Shown here: one piece after another, positions 49,494-59,689 of the stretch
Numbering within the stretch: the first letter of the stretch is position 1
How the letters are laid out: every line of letters begins with the position of its first letter
The notes under the pieces: generated by a model
Database searches by the model: none
Seen by the model: the letters and a program-made list of their open reading frames with translations, nothing else
What the model was told of the DNA's origin: nothing
Made by a program: the position numbers and the translations under genes
From: Petrolisthes cinctipes
Lineage: Eukaryota; Arthropoda; Malacostraca; Decapoda; Porcellanidae
Length of the DNA stretch: 64,000 nucleotides
Direction of reading: 5' to 3'
Assembly: GCA_033782935.1 (NCBI GenBank)
Contig: JAWQEG010000286.1
Location: forward strand, 1,377,501-1,441,500

Positions 49494-49857
49494 TATTGAA
49501 AGAATTATTGTTTTGTAGCAGTGTTGCCAGATCCGGCTAGGTCCCAGTATTTTGCCCCAGTCATTTCCTGTACTTTAACAGGATAATTTCCCAGTAGTTT
49601 ATCCAGGTTAGGTCCCAGTAGTTTGTCCAGGTTAGGTCCCGGTAGTTTGCCCAGGTTAGGTCCTGGTAGTTTGCCCAGGTTAGGTCCCGGTAGTCTGATG
49701 CGGTCTAGGTTAGGTTAAGATAAAGTCAGGTAAGGTCAGACTAATCTCAAAAATGCCCATTTGCAGAGGAAATGCCATAGAAGAAAATAGTCTTAGAATG
49801 GTCTACATAAGTGGGTAATGAAGGTAGAACAACCGTACGCAATAATGGTAATTCTCA
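49494..49857. mobile_element. MITE, copy 2 (364 bp, inverted)
   Basis: Reverse-complement of copy 1 with moderate divergence. The left end tattgaaagaattattg and right end caataatggtaattct are decayed forms of the copy 1 ends. It carries the same internal minisatellite, here 'ggtcccggtagtttgcccag'. Together with copy 1 it forms an 880-bp foldback with a 138-bp centre. Confidence 0.8.
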
Positions 49858-50147
49858 TCTGTCAGTATACAACTTGTAATGGATACGACACATAAAGGGT
49901 GGTGGAAATGCTTTATGATCAATAGTATATAAAGATGTTTTGCCCTTTTTATGTATCTAACCACTACAAACTCTTCCCAAATTTTATGAAATGAGCCTCG
50001 ATATCCATTTCAATTCTAGAACTGTACCTCTTACAGTACAGTATGTGTGCATTGTATTATTCTACTCATATGTCTTAGGGAAGTGTACTACATTAATGTT
50101 TATATATTCAGCTCTGTATAGGCTACACCCATAAACATTGGGGGCAT

Positions 50148-50465
50148 ATGGGCTTTTCTGAAGGAGGAAGATTATTTTACACAGGAGAGTTTGTGTTACC
50201 TATAGCTAGTGCCGCATGTGTTGTACAAATTACTGCTAATAATATTTTGGTTATCAGGATAAAGCGTGTGCATAGAGAGTCTGAAGACTCTGAATCATCA
50301 GATTCTACATCTCGGCCAAACCAAAGAAGCTTACCTGAGTCACCAGAAATACAGTTTGAGGAGACCAATAATCCAGGGGGCAATGAATATTCTAATTCAC
50401 ACAATATATCAAGATCTTCTTCTACTAAGGAAGTTGGTACACCATCAAGAACTGACCATGATGAA
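50148..50465 (+). CDS. Possible upstream exon near the CACTA-like transposase
   Basis: Open frame with a hydrophobic start and a Ser/Glu-rich middle (ESEDSESSDSTSRP). A donor-like gaag|gtactt lies at 50,465/50,466 and an acceptor-like cttttttcag at 50,845-50,854; the phases would join, but the next frame ends after about 30 codons. It is linked to the downstream ORF only by position. It may be a spliced 5' part of that gene or chance. Confidence 0.3.
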
Positions 50466-51198
50466 GGTACTTATATTTTTAAGTTAATAAGATACATTAT
50501 AGCTTTACCTCCATACATACAGATACCTTACTCAGTGTCTCCCGTCCAAGAGGGGTGGTTCACTCATGGCAGATATCAATAGGCATCTGGGAGGACAAAT
50601 CCTCCCATTTCTCCTGCTTCTGCCATCAGTTACCTCTTGTGACATGCAAGGATACTTTTTCCCATTCCCACGGATTGGTTATTTGATTACCACCAGTGTA
50701 ACAAAGAGGATTGTGATTATGTGATATAATATAAATGATAACTGAGGGGGCAAATTGCACCTAGTGATGGATAATGAGTGTCCATACCAACCATAAAAAA
50801 AAATATATATATATATAATAAGAATAAATAAATAACAAAGTTCTTTTTTCAGGCTTGAAATCTGTTATGCTGGCTGTGACAAAATGTGAAGCTAGAGTAC
50901 AAGATCAGCTTTGGCAGAAAAAGACCAAGTGTTATTAATAATCAGCAGAGCCAGGAAGATGACTCTTCCTCTCAGTAAAGTCTTATGAACCCATATTGTG
51001 TGTGATGGTCATGAATTAAGCTATAGAAAGCAAGAAAGTATTGGGAGTACAGGATTATTTTCCAAAAGAATAGTGAAAATCAGCTTGACCCATTATGGCC
51101 AGTACTTGGACTTTGCAACGTAGAGCTAAGAGAAAACTAAAAGAATATGAAGAACTGTGCATGAAAAACAAAAATAGTAAAATTCATAATATTTGTAA

Positions 51199-52635
51199 CA
51201 CAAAAATTTTTGGCCCATTCTGGTTGAATTTTGTAGTGAAAATATTTTACTTTCATATCCATTTGTTGTTGGTCTATTTTATGGAAATTCCAAACCAAAT
51301 AATGTTCATGATTACTTAAAAAAACTAATTGCAGAACTGGAGGAGCTGCAGAGTGGATATAAAGCCTTTGACAAATTATATGTGATAAAGGTTCATTGCT
51401 TCATTTGTGACGCACCTGCACGTCAGTTTCTTAAGTGCATTACATCACATAATGGATATTTTGGATGTGAACGTTGTACACAGGAAGGTGTATATTTGCA
51501 AACTATGACATTTCCTGATTTAAATGCTCCATTGAGAACTGATAATGATTTTGTAACTGTGAATTACAAAAGGCATCAAAAAGCTGTATCACCTCTGTCA
51601 GCTCTTAATATTGGTATGGTGTCACAGTTTGTGCTTGATCCAATGCACCTTCTTTACTTGGGTGTGATGAAGAAACTTCTATATTTGTGGCTAAAAGGCC
51701 CATTACCTGTACGTATTGGCACAGCATGCAAAAATCAGATTTCAGCAATTCTTGAAGAAATATCTCCATACATGCCTGATGAATTTGCCAGAAAGCCACG
51801 TTCACTCGATAATGTAGATAGATTCAAGGCTACAGAATTTCGTAGCTTCCTCCTATACACTGGCCCAGTTTGTTTAGCAGGCAACATAAATTCTGGTGTA
51901 TACAAGAATTTTCTCTTGCTTAGTGTTGCTGTAACCTTAATGTCAAAAGAAAATGCCCCTGAAAATGCTGCAAATGCAAGGAAGTTATTATTTGCCTTTG
52001 TGAATCATTGTTCTGATTTGTATGTCCCCAGGTATCTAGTATACAATTTTCATAATTTGATTCATCTTCCAGATGACATTGCAAAGTATGGGTCTCTAAA
52101 TAGATTTTCTGCATTCTCCTTTGAGAATCATTTAGGCATGATGAAACAAATGCTTAGGAAGCCAAACTGTGCCTTAAATCAAGTGATCAACAGAATGTAT
52201 GAGCGTATTTACAACTCTAGATTAGTGCCTAAAATCATTCAAGAACCAGTACTGAAGCAAAGCCATTTTCATGGACCTCTACTTAAGGAAGGCCGACAAC
52301 AACAGTTCAAGGAAATTCTTTTAGAAGGGTTTTGTATTAAAACAAATTTTGTTAATGGAGGAGTAATGATTAATAATCAAATTGGAGTAGTACAAAACAT
52401 TGTGAAATATGAAGATGAGTCGGACATTATGATATTGTATAAAGAATACAGGAAATATTCACATTTATATGAATACACAATTAGTTCTGGGACTCTAGGA
52501 ATATATATTGTTAACAATCTGAGTGACAGTTTGAAATCATGCCATGTGAAAGATATAGAATGTAAATATGTATTGTTCCCACACAGAAATGGCACAGTAG
52601 CATTCCCCCTTTTGCATACTGGACATGGCCAGTGA
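51199..52635 (+). CDS. CACTA/EnSpm (tnp2-type) transposase, N-terminally incomplete
   Basis: 478 codons open from just after a TAA (51,196-51,198). The conserved part already starts at NFWPILVEFC and FVVGLFYGNSKP, upstream of the first ATG-like starts, so the N-terminal part is missing, spliced or frameshifted. Motifs of the plant and animal tnp2 family follow: FICDAPARQFL with a nearby CERC pair, FVLDPMHLLYLGVM, FLLYTGPVCL, and a DUF4218-like YNFHNLIHLPDD...FSFENHLGMMK. The likely catalytic acids are the Asp of CDAPAR, the Asp of LDPMH and the Glu of SFENHLG. It acts in DNA transposition; animal copies often occur as isolated, domesticated-looking genes. No stop or frameshift occurs in this stretch. 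No CACTA terminal repeats were found. Confidence 0.75.
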   Translation, partial: HKNFWPILVEFCSENILLSYPFVVGLFYGNSKPNNVHDYLKKLIAELEELQSGYKAFDKLYVIKVHCFICDAPARQFLKCITSHNGYFGCERCTQEGVYLQTMTFPDLNAPLRTDNDFVTVNYKRHQKAVSPLSALNIGMVSQFVLDPMHLLYLGVMKKLLYLWLKGPLPVRIGTACKNQISAILEEISPYMPDEFARKPRSLDNVDRFKATEFRSFLLYTGPVCLAGNINSGVYKNFLLLSVAVTLMSKENAPENAANARKLLFAFVNHCSDLYVPRYLVYNFHNLIHLPDDIAKYGSLNRFSAFSFENHLGMMKQMLRKPNCALNQVINRMYERIYNSRLVPKIIQEPVLKQSHFHGPLLKEGRQQQFKEILLEGFCIKTNFVNGGVMINNQIGVVQNIVKYEDESDIMILYKEYRKYSHLYEYTISSGTLGIYIVNNLSDSLKSCHVKDIECKYVLFPHRNGTVAFPLLHTGHGQ

Positions 52636-52707
52636 ACAATGATATTAAAATATAATATGTTTCTTCATACATATACAGTCCACGTACACACACACACAGG
52701 CCAATAC

Positions 52708-52926
52708 GTGCGTACAGTCGGGCACAATAATCCTTACCCCACATGAGTCTAAGCCCGAGATCTGAAGCAGGCGGTTTCTGGATGACAGTCCACCCAAACC
52801 ATCACCAGCCACACACATTTCGAACCAAAGGAGGCTTTTGGTGGGCTGTCTTTCAAAAACCGCATGCTCCAAATCTCGGGCTTCGACTCAGGGTGGCTAG
52901 GGATTGTGGTGCGCGACTGTACACAC
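52708..52926. mobile_element. Foldback element (~219 bp) between CA microsatellites
   Basis: Imperfect inverted arms (about 52,708-52,797 and 52,838-52,926): 'aagcccgagatctgaagcag' pairs with 'ctccaaatctcgggcttc', and 'cgtacagtcgggcacaataa' with 'attgtggtgcgcgactgtac'. (CA)n tracts lie on both sides (52,687-52,698 and 52,961-52,980). It is probably a MITE. Confidence 0.6.
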
Positions 52927-53014
52927 AGGCTGCACATGTACACAACAGGCTGAATGCAGACACACACACACACACACACACTGGTCAATAATGACATTTA
53001 TATATGGATATCGC

Positions 53015-53740
53015 AAGCAATTTGCTGTCTTACCAATGCATTAATTATTATTTTTAGTTATTTGTATTTCCAGAAGTGGATTATACTTACGCCAAATAAT
53101 GTTTACTGCTGTGATGTTATCACCAAAGAACGTAATGTTTAGTTACTTTCATGTCTGAAAATGATATTTTATTTTTTATATTTATTTGATATCTATTTTC
53201 TTTTGTTAACCAATTTAAAAAAGTCATGTCAATATGATTGATACAACTTATGATCTGCATTATTAGCTCATTACCAAAGCAGTGTCATTAATATTAGTTA
53301 TTTTTATCTGCATAAGTGGCTTATACTAATCATTATCAACACCCCATTTCCTATTCTTAAGGGGTATATGCTAATACTGTACTAAAATATTTTTCCTAGG
53401 GTAACTTGTTATTACTAATGCATTAATTATTATTTTTAGTTATTTGTATTTCCAGAAGTGGATTATACTTACACAAAATAATGTTTACTGCTGTGATGTT
53501 ATCACCAAAGAAGTGTAATGTTTAGTTATTTGTATCTGCAAAAGTGGATTCTAGCTTATGTCAAAATAATGTTTACTGCTGTGATGTTATCACCAAAGAA
53601 GTGTAATGTTTAGTTACTTGTATCTGCAAAAGTGGATTATTTATTAATTATATCAGAATATAGTTAACTGTTTTGATCTTATCACCGAAGAAGTGTTATT
53701 TTCAGTTACAGTACTTGTATCTGCAGAAGTGATATATATA
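53015..53740. repeat. Degenerate tandem ~90-bp repeat
   Basis: The word gtttactgctgtgatgttat occurs at 53,101, 53,483 and 53,571, with a weaker copy at 53,663. Spacing among the last three is 88-92 bp. Each copy has 'agttatttgtatctgcaaaa' and 'accaaagaagtgtaatg'. The sequence between the first and second copy also contains diverged monomers. Confidence 0.75.
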
Positions 53741-54027
53741 GTGGATACTATTCATGGTGATACTATTCACTGTGATACATAAACTCATTTACATTTACGA
53801 AAAGTTGGTGATTTTGGAGAAGTAATTCTTGTATGTATTTAATTATTATTTTCATAGAATGTGTGTGATGTATTTTGGTAATTGTGGTTCAATGGACAGT
53901 GATAGTTCCAAGTAGTAGCCAGCCTCATGACGGTATTGCAAGAATTCTGAGAAAAATTAGCAATTCTAATGATTGATAACAACAAAATTGCATTATCATG
54001 TATGTGTTGAATAATAGCTATAAAGGG

Positions 54028-54345
54028 TTATTCAAAACTATACAGATAAAATTACAAAATGAAGTCCTGACATGATATTAATCTTATTTCCCCCCAAAAT
54101 CCCCCAAAATGAAAGGTTAATTTCAGACGTGAAAGCCAAATGCATTACTGTGGGCGAACGATCGAACTCTTCAAATGTGGGAGGGTGGGGTTGATTTTGA
54201 AGTGTTCGATCGTTTGCCCACGGTAATGGATTTGGCTTTCATGTCTGAAATTAATATTTTATTTTGGGGAAAAATACATATGGAAATTAGATAAATATCA
54301 TGTCAGGGCTTCACCCTGTAATTTTGTGAGTATAGTTTTGAGTAA
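54028..54345. mobile_element. Foldback/MITE (318 bp)
   Basis: Almost a complete hairpin. The ends are gttattcaaaactata and tatagttttgagtaac, with inner matches 'gacatgatatt' and 'atatcatgtc', 'agacgtgaaagccaaatgca' with its near-complement at 54,225-54,248, and 'cgaacgatcgaac' facing 'gttcgatcgtttg'. The unpaired centre is about 40 bp. There is no coding capacity. Confidence 0.8.
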
Positions 54346-54379
54346 CAATGTATTGTATGATCATTGGAAAATAAATGGT

Positions 54380-54655
54380 ATTCAAGTTCAAGTTCAAGTT
54401 TTAGGGTCCCGCAGAGGGCCGCTCATGGGCGGCATAATATGCGGGGGTTGTGCGGGGGATTTAGGGATCCAGGGCAGGATTAGGAAGAGGGTTAGGATAA
54501 GGGTGGATTGGGTCAGGGACTGTGGGTTGAGGATTAGGATTGGGGAGGTAATGATTGGTGATCCTATTTCTAAACGTGTCAAGAGTGGGGCTATTAACTA
54601 CGTGAGATGGGAGATGATTCCACTCTTGGATGCTGCGGGGAAAGAATGAGTGCCT
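54380..54655 (-). mobile_element. 3' remnant of a retroelement with (CTTGAA)n tail
   Basis: On the minus strand a Pro-rich open frame ends PLRDPKT and stop, followed by three repeats of cttgaa (54,380-54,399). A short 3' microsatellite tail instead of poly(A) is typical of some LINEs. The fragment is too short to name the family. Confidence 0.4.
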
Positions 54656-54660
54656 AAATT

Positions 54661-55036
54661 AGTGCATTTGTCGCGGCTTCTAGCCGCTTAAATTGTATTT
54701 ATTGGTTTGTGAAACCAGTACAGCTGGTTGCTATAGAATAGGCCCCTTCACAAGCCCAGGCCCCGTGTAGGCATAATCTGGGTTGGAAGGGTCAATTCCG
54801 TGACGTTCATCAGAAGTAAATAAAATTCAAATCTGGCGCTGTACTGATAGTGGAGCCACCTGGTGGTGGTGAGGTGAGGTATTAAGCCCCTCCTCCGCTG
54901 AATACCGCTCGTCCACTCCAATGAGAAAGAAGTGAGTGCCTGCCGCATCGGGAGGTGGGTGGGACAGTAGAAGCTGTACTGGTTTCACAAACCAATAAAT
55001 ACAATTTAAGCGGCTAGAAGCCGCGACAAATGCACT
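54661..55036. mobile_element. 376-bp element with perfect 65-bp terminal inverted repeats
   Basis: 54,661-54,725 and 54,972-55,036 are exact reverse complements, beginning agtgcatttgtcgcggcttc. 'att' borders both ends (54,658-54,660 and 55,037-55,039), a possible 3-bp target duplication. The interior includes most of a 210-bp segment found again, inverted and identical, at 61,670-61,879. It is probably a non-autonomous DNA element that captured or arose from another repeat. Confidence 0.75.
54709..54918 (+). repeat. 210-bp dispersed repeat, copy 1
   Basis: From gtgaaaccagtacagctggt to gctcgtccactc. It is the exact reverse complement of 61,670-61,879 over all 210 bases. A short third piece (gtgaaaccagtacagctggt) recurs at 55,049. 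Confidence 0.9.
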
Positions 55037-55244
55037 ATTATTGGTATAGTGAAACCAGTACAGCTGGTTGCTAAGCATGCGATGCGGTAGGTGGGAGGTG
55101 AGGTGGAGGCAATCACGTGCTAGTTAAGAGTGGTTGAGAGCGGAGGGCAGGAAAGGTAACCGAGCCCGGTGAGGAAGCAGCTAACGCCCCTCCCGACACT
55201 GGCTAGGTGAATAGCCGTGGTGGGGGAGAAGTAGCTTATACCAT

Positions 55245-56730
55245 ATAACCGTAGACCATTCTGTTATAGATCAGAATTGTTACACATAAAGTCTTTATAG
55301 GTAGACCCGAGGGTTCGGGCCTAGGAGAGGAGGGGGGGAGGTGCCCATGGCAACCCCCCCCCCTCCCCCCCCCCCTTATTCAAGTCTTCTGAGTTAGGGC
55401 TATGGACCTCGCTCAGGTAATGTGATCCCGAGGGGATGAAGGAGGACACTAGGATCCAGATATCTTGTGTAATAATATCTCCTGTCACTCATCGTAGTAA
55501 AGTAATTGTTTGGAAAATAAATACACAAGAATTCCGTAACAATGTGATTTATTTTAGTATATACCGTAGACTATTCTGTTATAGACCAGAATTGTTAACC
55601 AACTAAAGTCTATATAGGCAGACTCGAGGGGTCAGGTACAGGAGAGGGGGTGCCCCCGGCCCCCCCCCCCCACCCCCCCCCCTTTGTTATTAAAGTCCTC
55701 TGAGCTAGGGCTATGGACCCGGCTCAGGTCATGCGATCCCGAGAGGATGAAGGAGGACACAAGGATGCAGTAATCCTGTGTTTAATATATATATCCAGTC
55801 ACCCATCCGATTGACCTAGGGAAAAGAGGGTTACCGGACCTAGAGTTGTAGAAGAGGTGGTCCGGAGAAGCCCCTCTCGTTGCCTCCACGTATGTAGAAA
55901 CGCGTGGACTGGCCAGAGGGGGTGGAAACTTCCAGCCCTCAGGGACGAGGGTACTGCGAGAGGGCCAATCCTGTCGTCAGCCTGCTCGTTCTTAGCCAGG
56001 AAAGCGGGAGAGGGGGGGATAGTTAAAGAAGTAAGGTTAGGGCTTACAGATGAAAAGGCTGTGTGACGGGTAAGGGCTGCCAACTGAGAGGCCCTGTACC
56101 CTGTAGCTAAGGCGAGCAGGAAGAGAGCTTTCTGGAGGAGGTGACAAACCCTCCAGAGGAACCCCTTAGAAGGTCAGGTAGGAAAAGGACGCAGTGAAGG
56201 GCCAGGAGGGAGTCTGGGCCCGCCATTCTCCAGGCCCTAGTCCCCGTGTTACGAAAGGAGGCAAGGGCGGGGGAGTTTTGGGTGCGGGCAGAGGCGGGTG
56301 TCTCCCGACACAGCTCAGCCCCGGGGCGGCACACACCGCGCGCCAAAGGGTCGTAACCCTTGGGCGTGAAGCAAGGTGCGTGAGGCGAACAGTGGAGGTG
56401 GCCGACCATCGTAAAGCGATTTCCCAAAGCTAGGGTGGTAGCTGCTGTGGAAGGGTTGTTACGCATATAATTTATTATCATTATATACGGACAACTTTCG
56501 GTTAAAACCAGAAAGTGTTACAAGTCGTAAGTCTTTAAAGACACCCTCGAGGGGATGGGCCAGGGGGTCGAGGACCCCCCCCCCCCCATTTTTGTTGTTA
56601 GGGTCCTCCGAACCTAGGCTATGGCCTAGGTTCGGGTAAAATATCCCGAGAGGAGAAAAGAAACCCCAAGATGTTCTAAACATGAGACTGTACAGAATGG
56701 AGATGACGTAAGGGATGTCTGGTGACAGAA
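55245..56730. repeat. Three diverged repeat modules with poly-C tracts
   Basis: Modules start at about 55,251, 55,566 and 56,487. Each has a 'gtagaccattctgttatag'-like start, 'aaagtctttataggtagac', a poly-G/C run (55,330-55,376; 55,662-55,682; 56,576-56,587), 'ggctatggac' and 'atcccgagaggatgaagg'. The first two are 315 bp apart. Between the second and third lies GC-rich sequence without a recognised gene. Confidence 0.7.
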
Positions 56731-58229
56731 GGTAAGTCGTCCGACCTTTTCCATTCGGGCGTACCCTCCCCCTTTTCTGTCTCCCACGGGGACCCTGTGG
56801 TAAGGTGGGCGGAGTCCCCATTGCAACCCAGGGGGTGAGGGAGAGCGAGTGGAACAGATACCTCGTCTTGAAGGATGAGGTGGATGTCCCGCCCCCCCCC
56901 CCAGATCCCGTACCCGCTCCCCGCGGGGACTCGGATAGAGCAGGTCCAGGAACGGGTCCCGCCGCCTCCACCATGGTAGGTGGGGAAGGGCGCGTGGCCT
57001 ACGGACAAACCAAAAAGTTCGTCCGCTTCCCGCTTCACTAGCCCGTCGTGCCTCCTCACCCAAACCTCTGGTTGAGAAGGATCGGGAGACTACGCACCCG
57101 TCTGACCTCCTCTGAAGAGTGAGTTCAGGACGAAGGAAGAAAGGCCAAAGAGTAGGGAAGGTACCCGTCGTCCACAGGATGAGGCGACGGGAAAGGGGGA
57201 GGAGAGGCAGCCAGCTCCTCCGCCAGGGTGCCCCCCGGGGACTCGAGACCCAGAGAGATTGGGGGAACGGGAACGGCTCCAAAATCCCCAGGTGGACTCG
57301 AGTCCCCTACCGGCGACGCGGCAGGGAAGGTGAGAAGGGCGGGTTCAGGAACGGGTACCGTTGCAATAGTGGGGCTGTGGGGTGGCACATAATCGGCCGG
57401 CTCCCCCACTAGGGAATGAGGCGAACCTTAAATCTCACGAGGCTGTCTGGGACAGTGTCGAGAGTGTAACGCCAGGACCGTCCTGAGCACTAATACAAGG
57501 CATCGACCAGGGAAAGCTGAAGCCCCAATATCCCCTCGCCCCCATCCCCTAAGTGGAATGCGTGCGACGAAAGGTTAAGGACGTAGTTAAGAAGCCCCCA
57601 TTGAGTGAGTATGGTGTACAAGACACAAATCTTGCTGCTCCATGTCCCCCTGTTATGGGGATACAAAACAGGTGATCCGAGGCGAGGACTAGGGTAGCTG
57701 TAATATCATCCTTGAGAGCTTGGACCTGACACCAAGAGTGACATGTGCAGCTTGGTAGGACGGTAGGCAACAACCGGAGCCGTATAGTTAATCAATGGTT
57801 TGTTCGAATTTGGTAAGGACCACCGAGAGGTGAGGAACTACTTTGAAAACCTTCCAACCAAGCAGAACAGAAGACTGGTAGGTCAAGCAGTTACCTGTGG
57901 GAAAATATGGGGGACCCACAGTTGCCCCACCGCTGGAAGACATACCTCCATTGAAAACCTACGTCAGCACAGGGTAGGGTGTCTCGTTCTTGGTAAAGAA
58001 TGATTCACGTTTCGGAGAACCCTGGTGACCACCTGCGAATCATTACGGGAAAAGAGGGACGTAAAAACGTCACTGTCAGGGAGGCCAGTGACTGGAAAAA
58101 CCTCCGAGTTTGAGTGTTGTTACAGTTCTGAGAAACGTTTTGAAACGTTATCGCATTCGCTCTCCTATTTCCCTCACGCGGCAAAGAGGCCGTGTGTTAC
58201 AAACCCTCATGAACTAGCTGCCGTAGGCT
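56731..58229. other. GC-rich sequence without recognised genes
   Basis: Several long open frames exist on both strands, but they are by-products of high GC content: they are Pro/Arg/Gly-rich, overlap one another and show no domain. Confidence 0.5.
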
Positions 58230-59075
58230 GAGTCCCAGGTACCCCCTAGGCTGGGACCCCAGGTTCAGGTCCAGCTAGCCACTAGGTTCAGGTCCAGGTA
58301 GCCACTAGGTTCAGGTCCAGGTAGCCCCTAGGCTGAGGACCATGTCGCACTAGGTTGAGCCCCAGGTAGCGCCCTAGGTTGTGCATAGGTAGCGCCTTGG
58401 CTGAGCCCGAGGTAGCCCCTAGGTTGTGCACAGGTAGAACCTTGGCTGTGGTCGAAGCCTAGCTGGCTAGGTCCCAGCAGGCCTCTCAGTCAGTACCCTC
58501 CCGGGTTGTTGGTTGAGCGGGTCCTGCTATTGGTGCTAGGTTGTGCATAGGCAGCCCCTAGATAGTGGAGGAGACTGGCTGGCCAGGTCCTCGCAGGCTT
58601 GTCAGTCAGTACCCTACCGGGTCCTTGGCTGAGCGGGTCCTGCTCTTGGCCCTAGGATGTGCATGGGTAGAACCCTAGCTGGCCAGGTCTTAACAGGTTT
58701 ATCAGTCGGGACCCTACCGGGTCCTTGGCTGAGTGGGTCCTGTTGTTGGCACTAGGTCGTGCATGGGTAGCACCCTAGGCTGTAGTAGGAGCCTAGCTAG
58801 TTAGGTCCTAGCAGGCTTGCCCGTTAGTACCCCCCCCGGGTCCTGGGCTGAAAAGGTCCTGTTCTTGGCACTAGGTTGTGCCTGGGTAGCCCCCTAGCTG
58901 GCCAGGTCCTAGCAGGTTTGACAGTTAGTACCCTACCGGGTCCTTGGCTGAGAGGGACCTGCTCTTTGGTACTAGGTTGTGCATGGGTAGGTCCCTCGGC
59001 TGTGGTCGGAGCCTAGTTGGCAGGGACCTGCAGGTTCGTCAGTCGGTACCCACCGGGTCCTTAGCTGAGGAGGAC
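58230..59075. repeat. Minisatellite: ~23-bp then ~110-130-bp repeats
   Basis: 58,230-58,440 repeats a ~22-24-bp word such as 'ggttcaggtccaggtagcca'. From 58,480 onward a longer unit recurs about five to six times, with 'ctaccgggtccttggctgag', 'ctaggttgtgcatgggtag' and 'ctagctggccaggtcctagc'. Copies differ by substitutions and internal deletions. Confidence 0.8.
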
Positions 59076-59139
59076 CTGCATTTGGTGCTACACTTGCTCC
59101 CTCGGGAGCGGCTCTTTGAGCGCGTCCGCGTGGGAGAAG

Positions 59140-59450
59140 GAGCCTTTCCTTGCTGGGCCCTGGTACCTGGGAGGTGACCAGGGGTGCAGCCCGACGGTCT
59201 GACCCCCCCCTGCTGAGGTGGAAACCTCGGGGGGGTTATCAGAGCCGACTAAAGGAAAGAGAGGAGGCCTCTCGGGGTGCTAGGGACCCGAAACCCTGTG
59301 GACCTGAGGGCGAGACCTCCTCCTGGACTCGTGCTTGCACCCCCGAGAGCGGCTCGAGGAGCTCGCCCATGGGGGAGACGAAGCAGCTTCCCTGCTGGGT
59401 CCTGGTACCGGTCAGGTAGCCAGGGGGGCCAGCGTGGTGGTCTGGCTCGC
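59140..59450. repeat. ~242-bp duplication
   Basis: 'ctgggccctggtacctggga' at 59,153 and 'ctgggtcctggtaccggtca' at 59,395 each lead into 'ccaggggt/g' and 'ggtctg'. The upstream words 'ccctcgggagcggctc' and 'cccccgagagcggctc' repeat too. Confidence 0.6.
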
Positions 59451-59689
59451 TTCCGGGAATGGTGGGAAACCATGGAAGGGAGGCACAGAACCATCCAGGG
59501 AAGGCGATGGGGACTCGGAGGAGTGCTAGGAGTTAGATCCTCTGTGACCTCGAGAGGCACGTAGCAGGAACGTACTCCTGGGAGTGCAGAAGCATGTGCG
59601 GGGTGAACAGTGGTGATGCACGTCGAGGAACAACCTCACGGTGCAGCCAGAAGAAGCACACAAGGCACAAGTGGACTGCGGGAGAAAAA

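Noticed and set aside
49560..49720. Telomeric TTAGG repeats (ccaggttaggtcc words)
   Set aside because: The repeat unit is about 22 bp and belongs to the MITE minisatellite; no runs of TTAGG.
52743..52997. ORFs on both strands around the CA microsatellites
   Set aside because: They are translations of the foldback element and (CA)n.
55799..57412. Long ORFs of 90-220 codons in GC-rich sequence
   Set aside because: Low-complexity Pro/Arg/Gly/Ser composition, overlapping on both strands, no domain and poly-C tracts inside; stops are rare at this GC content.
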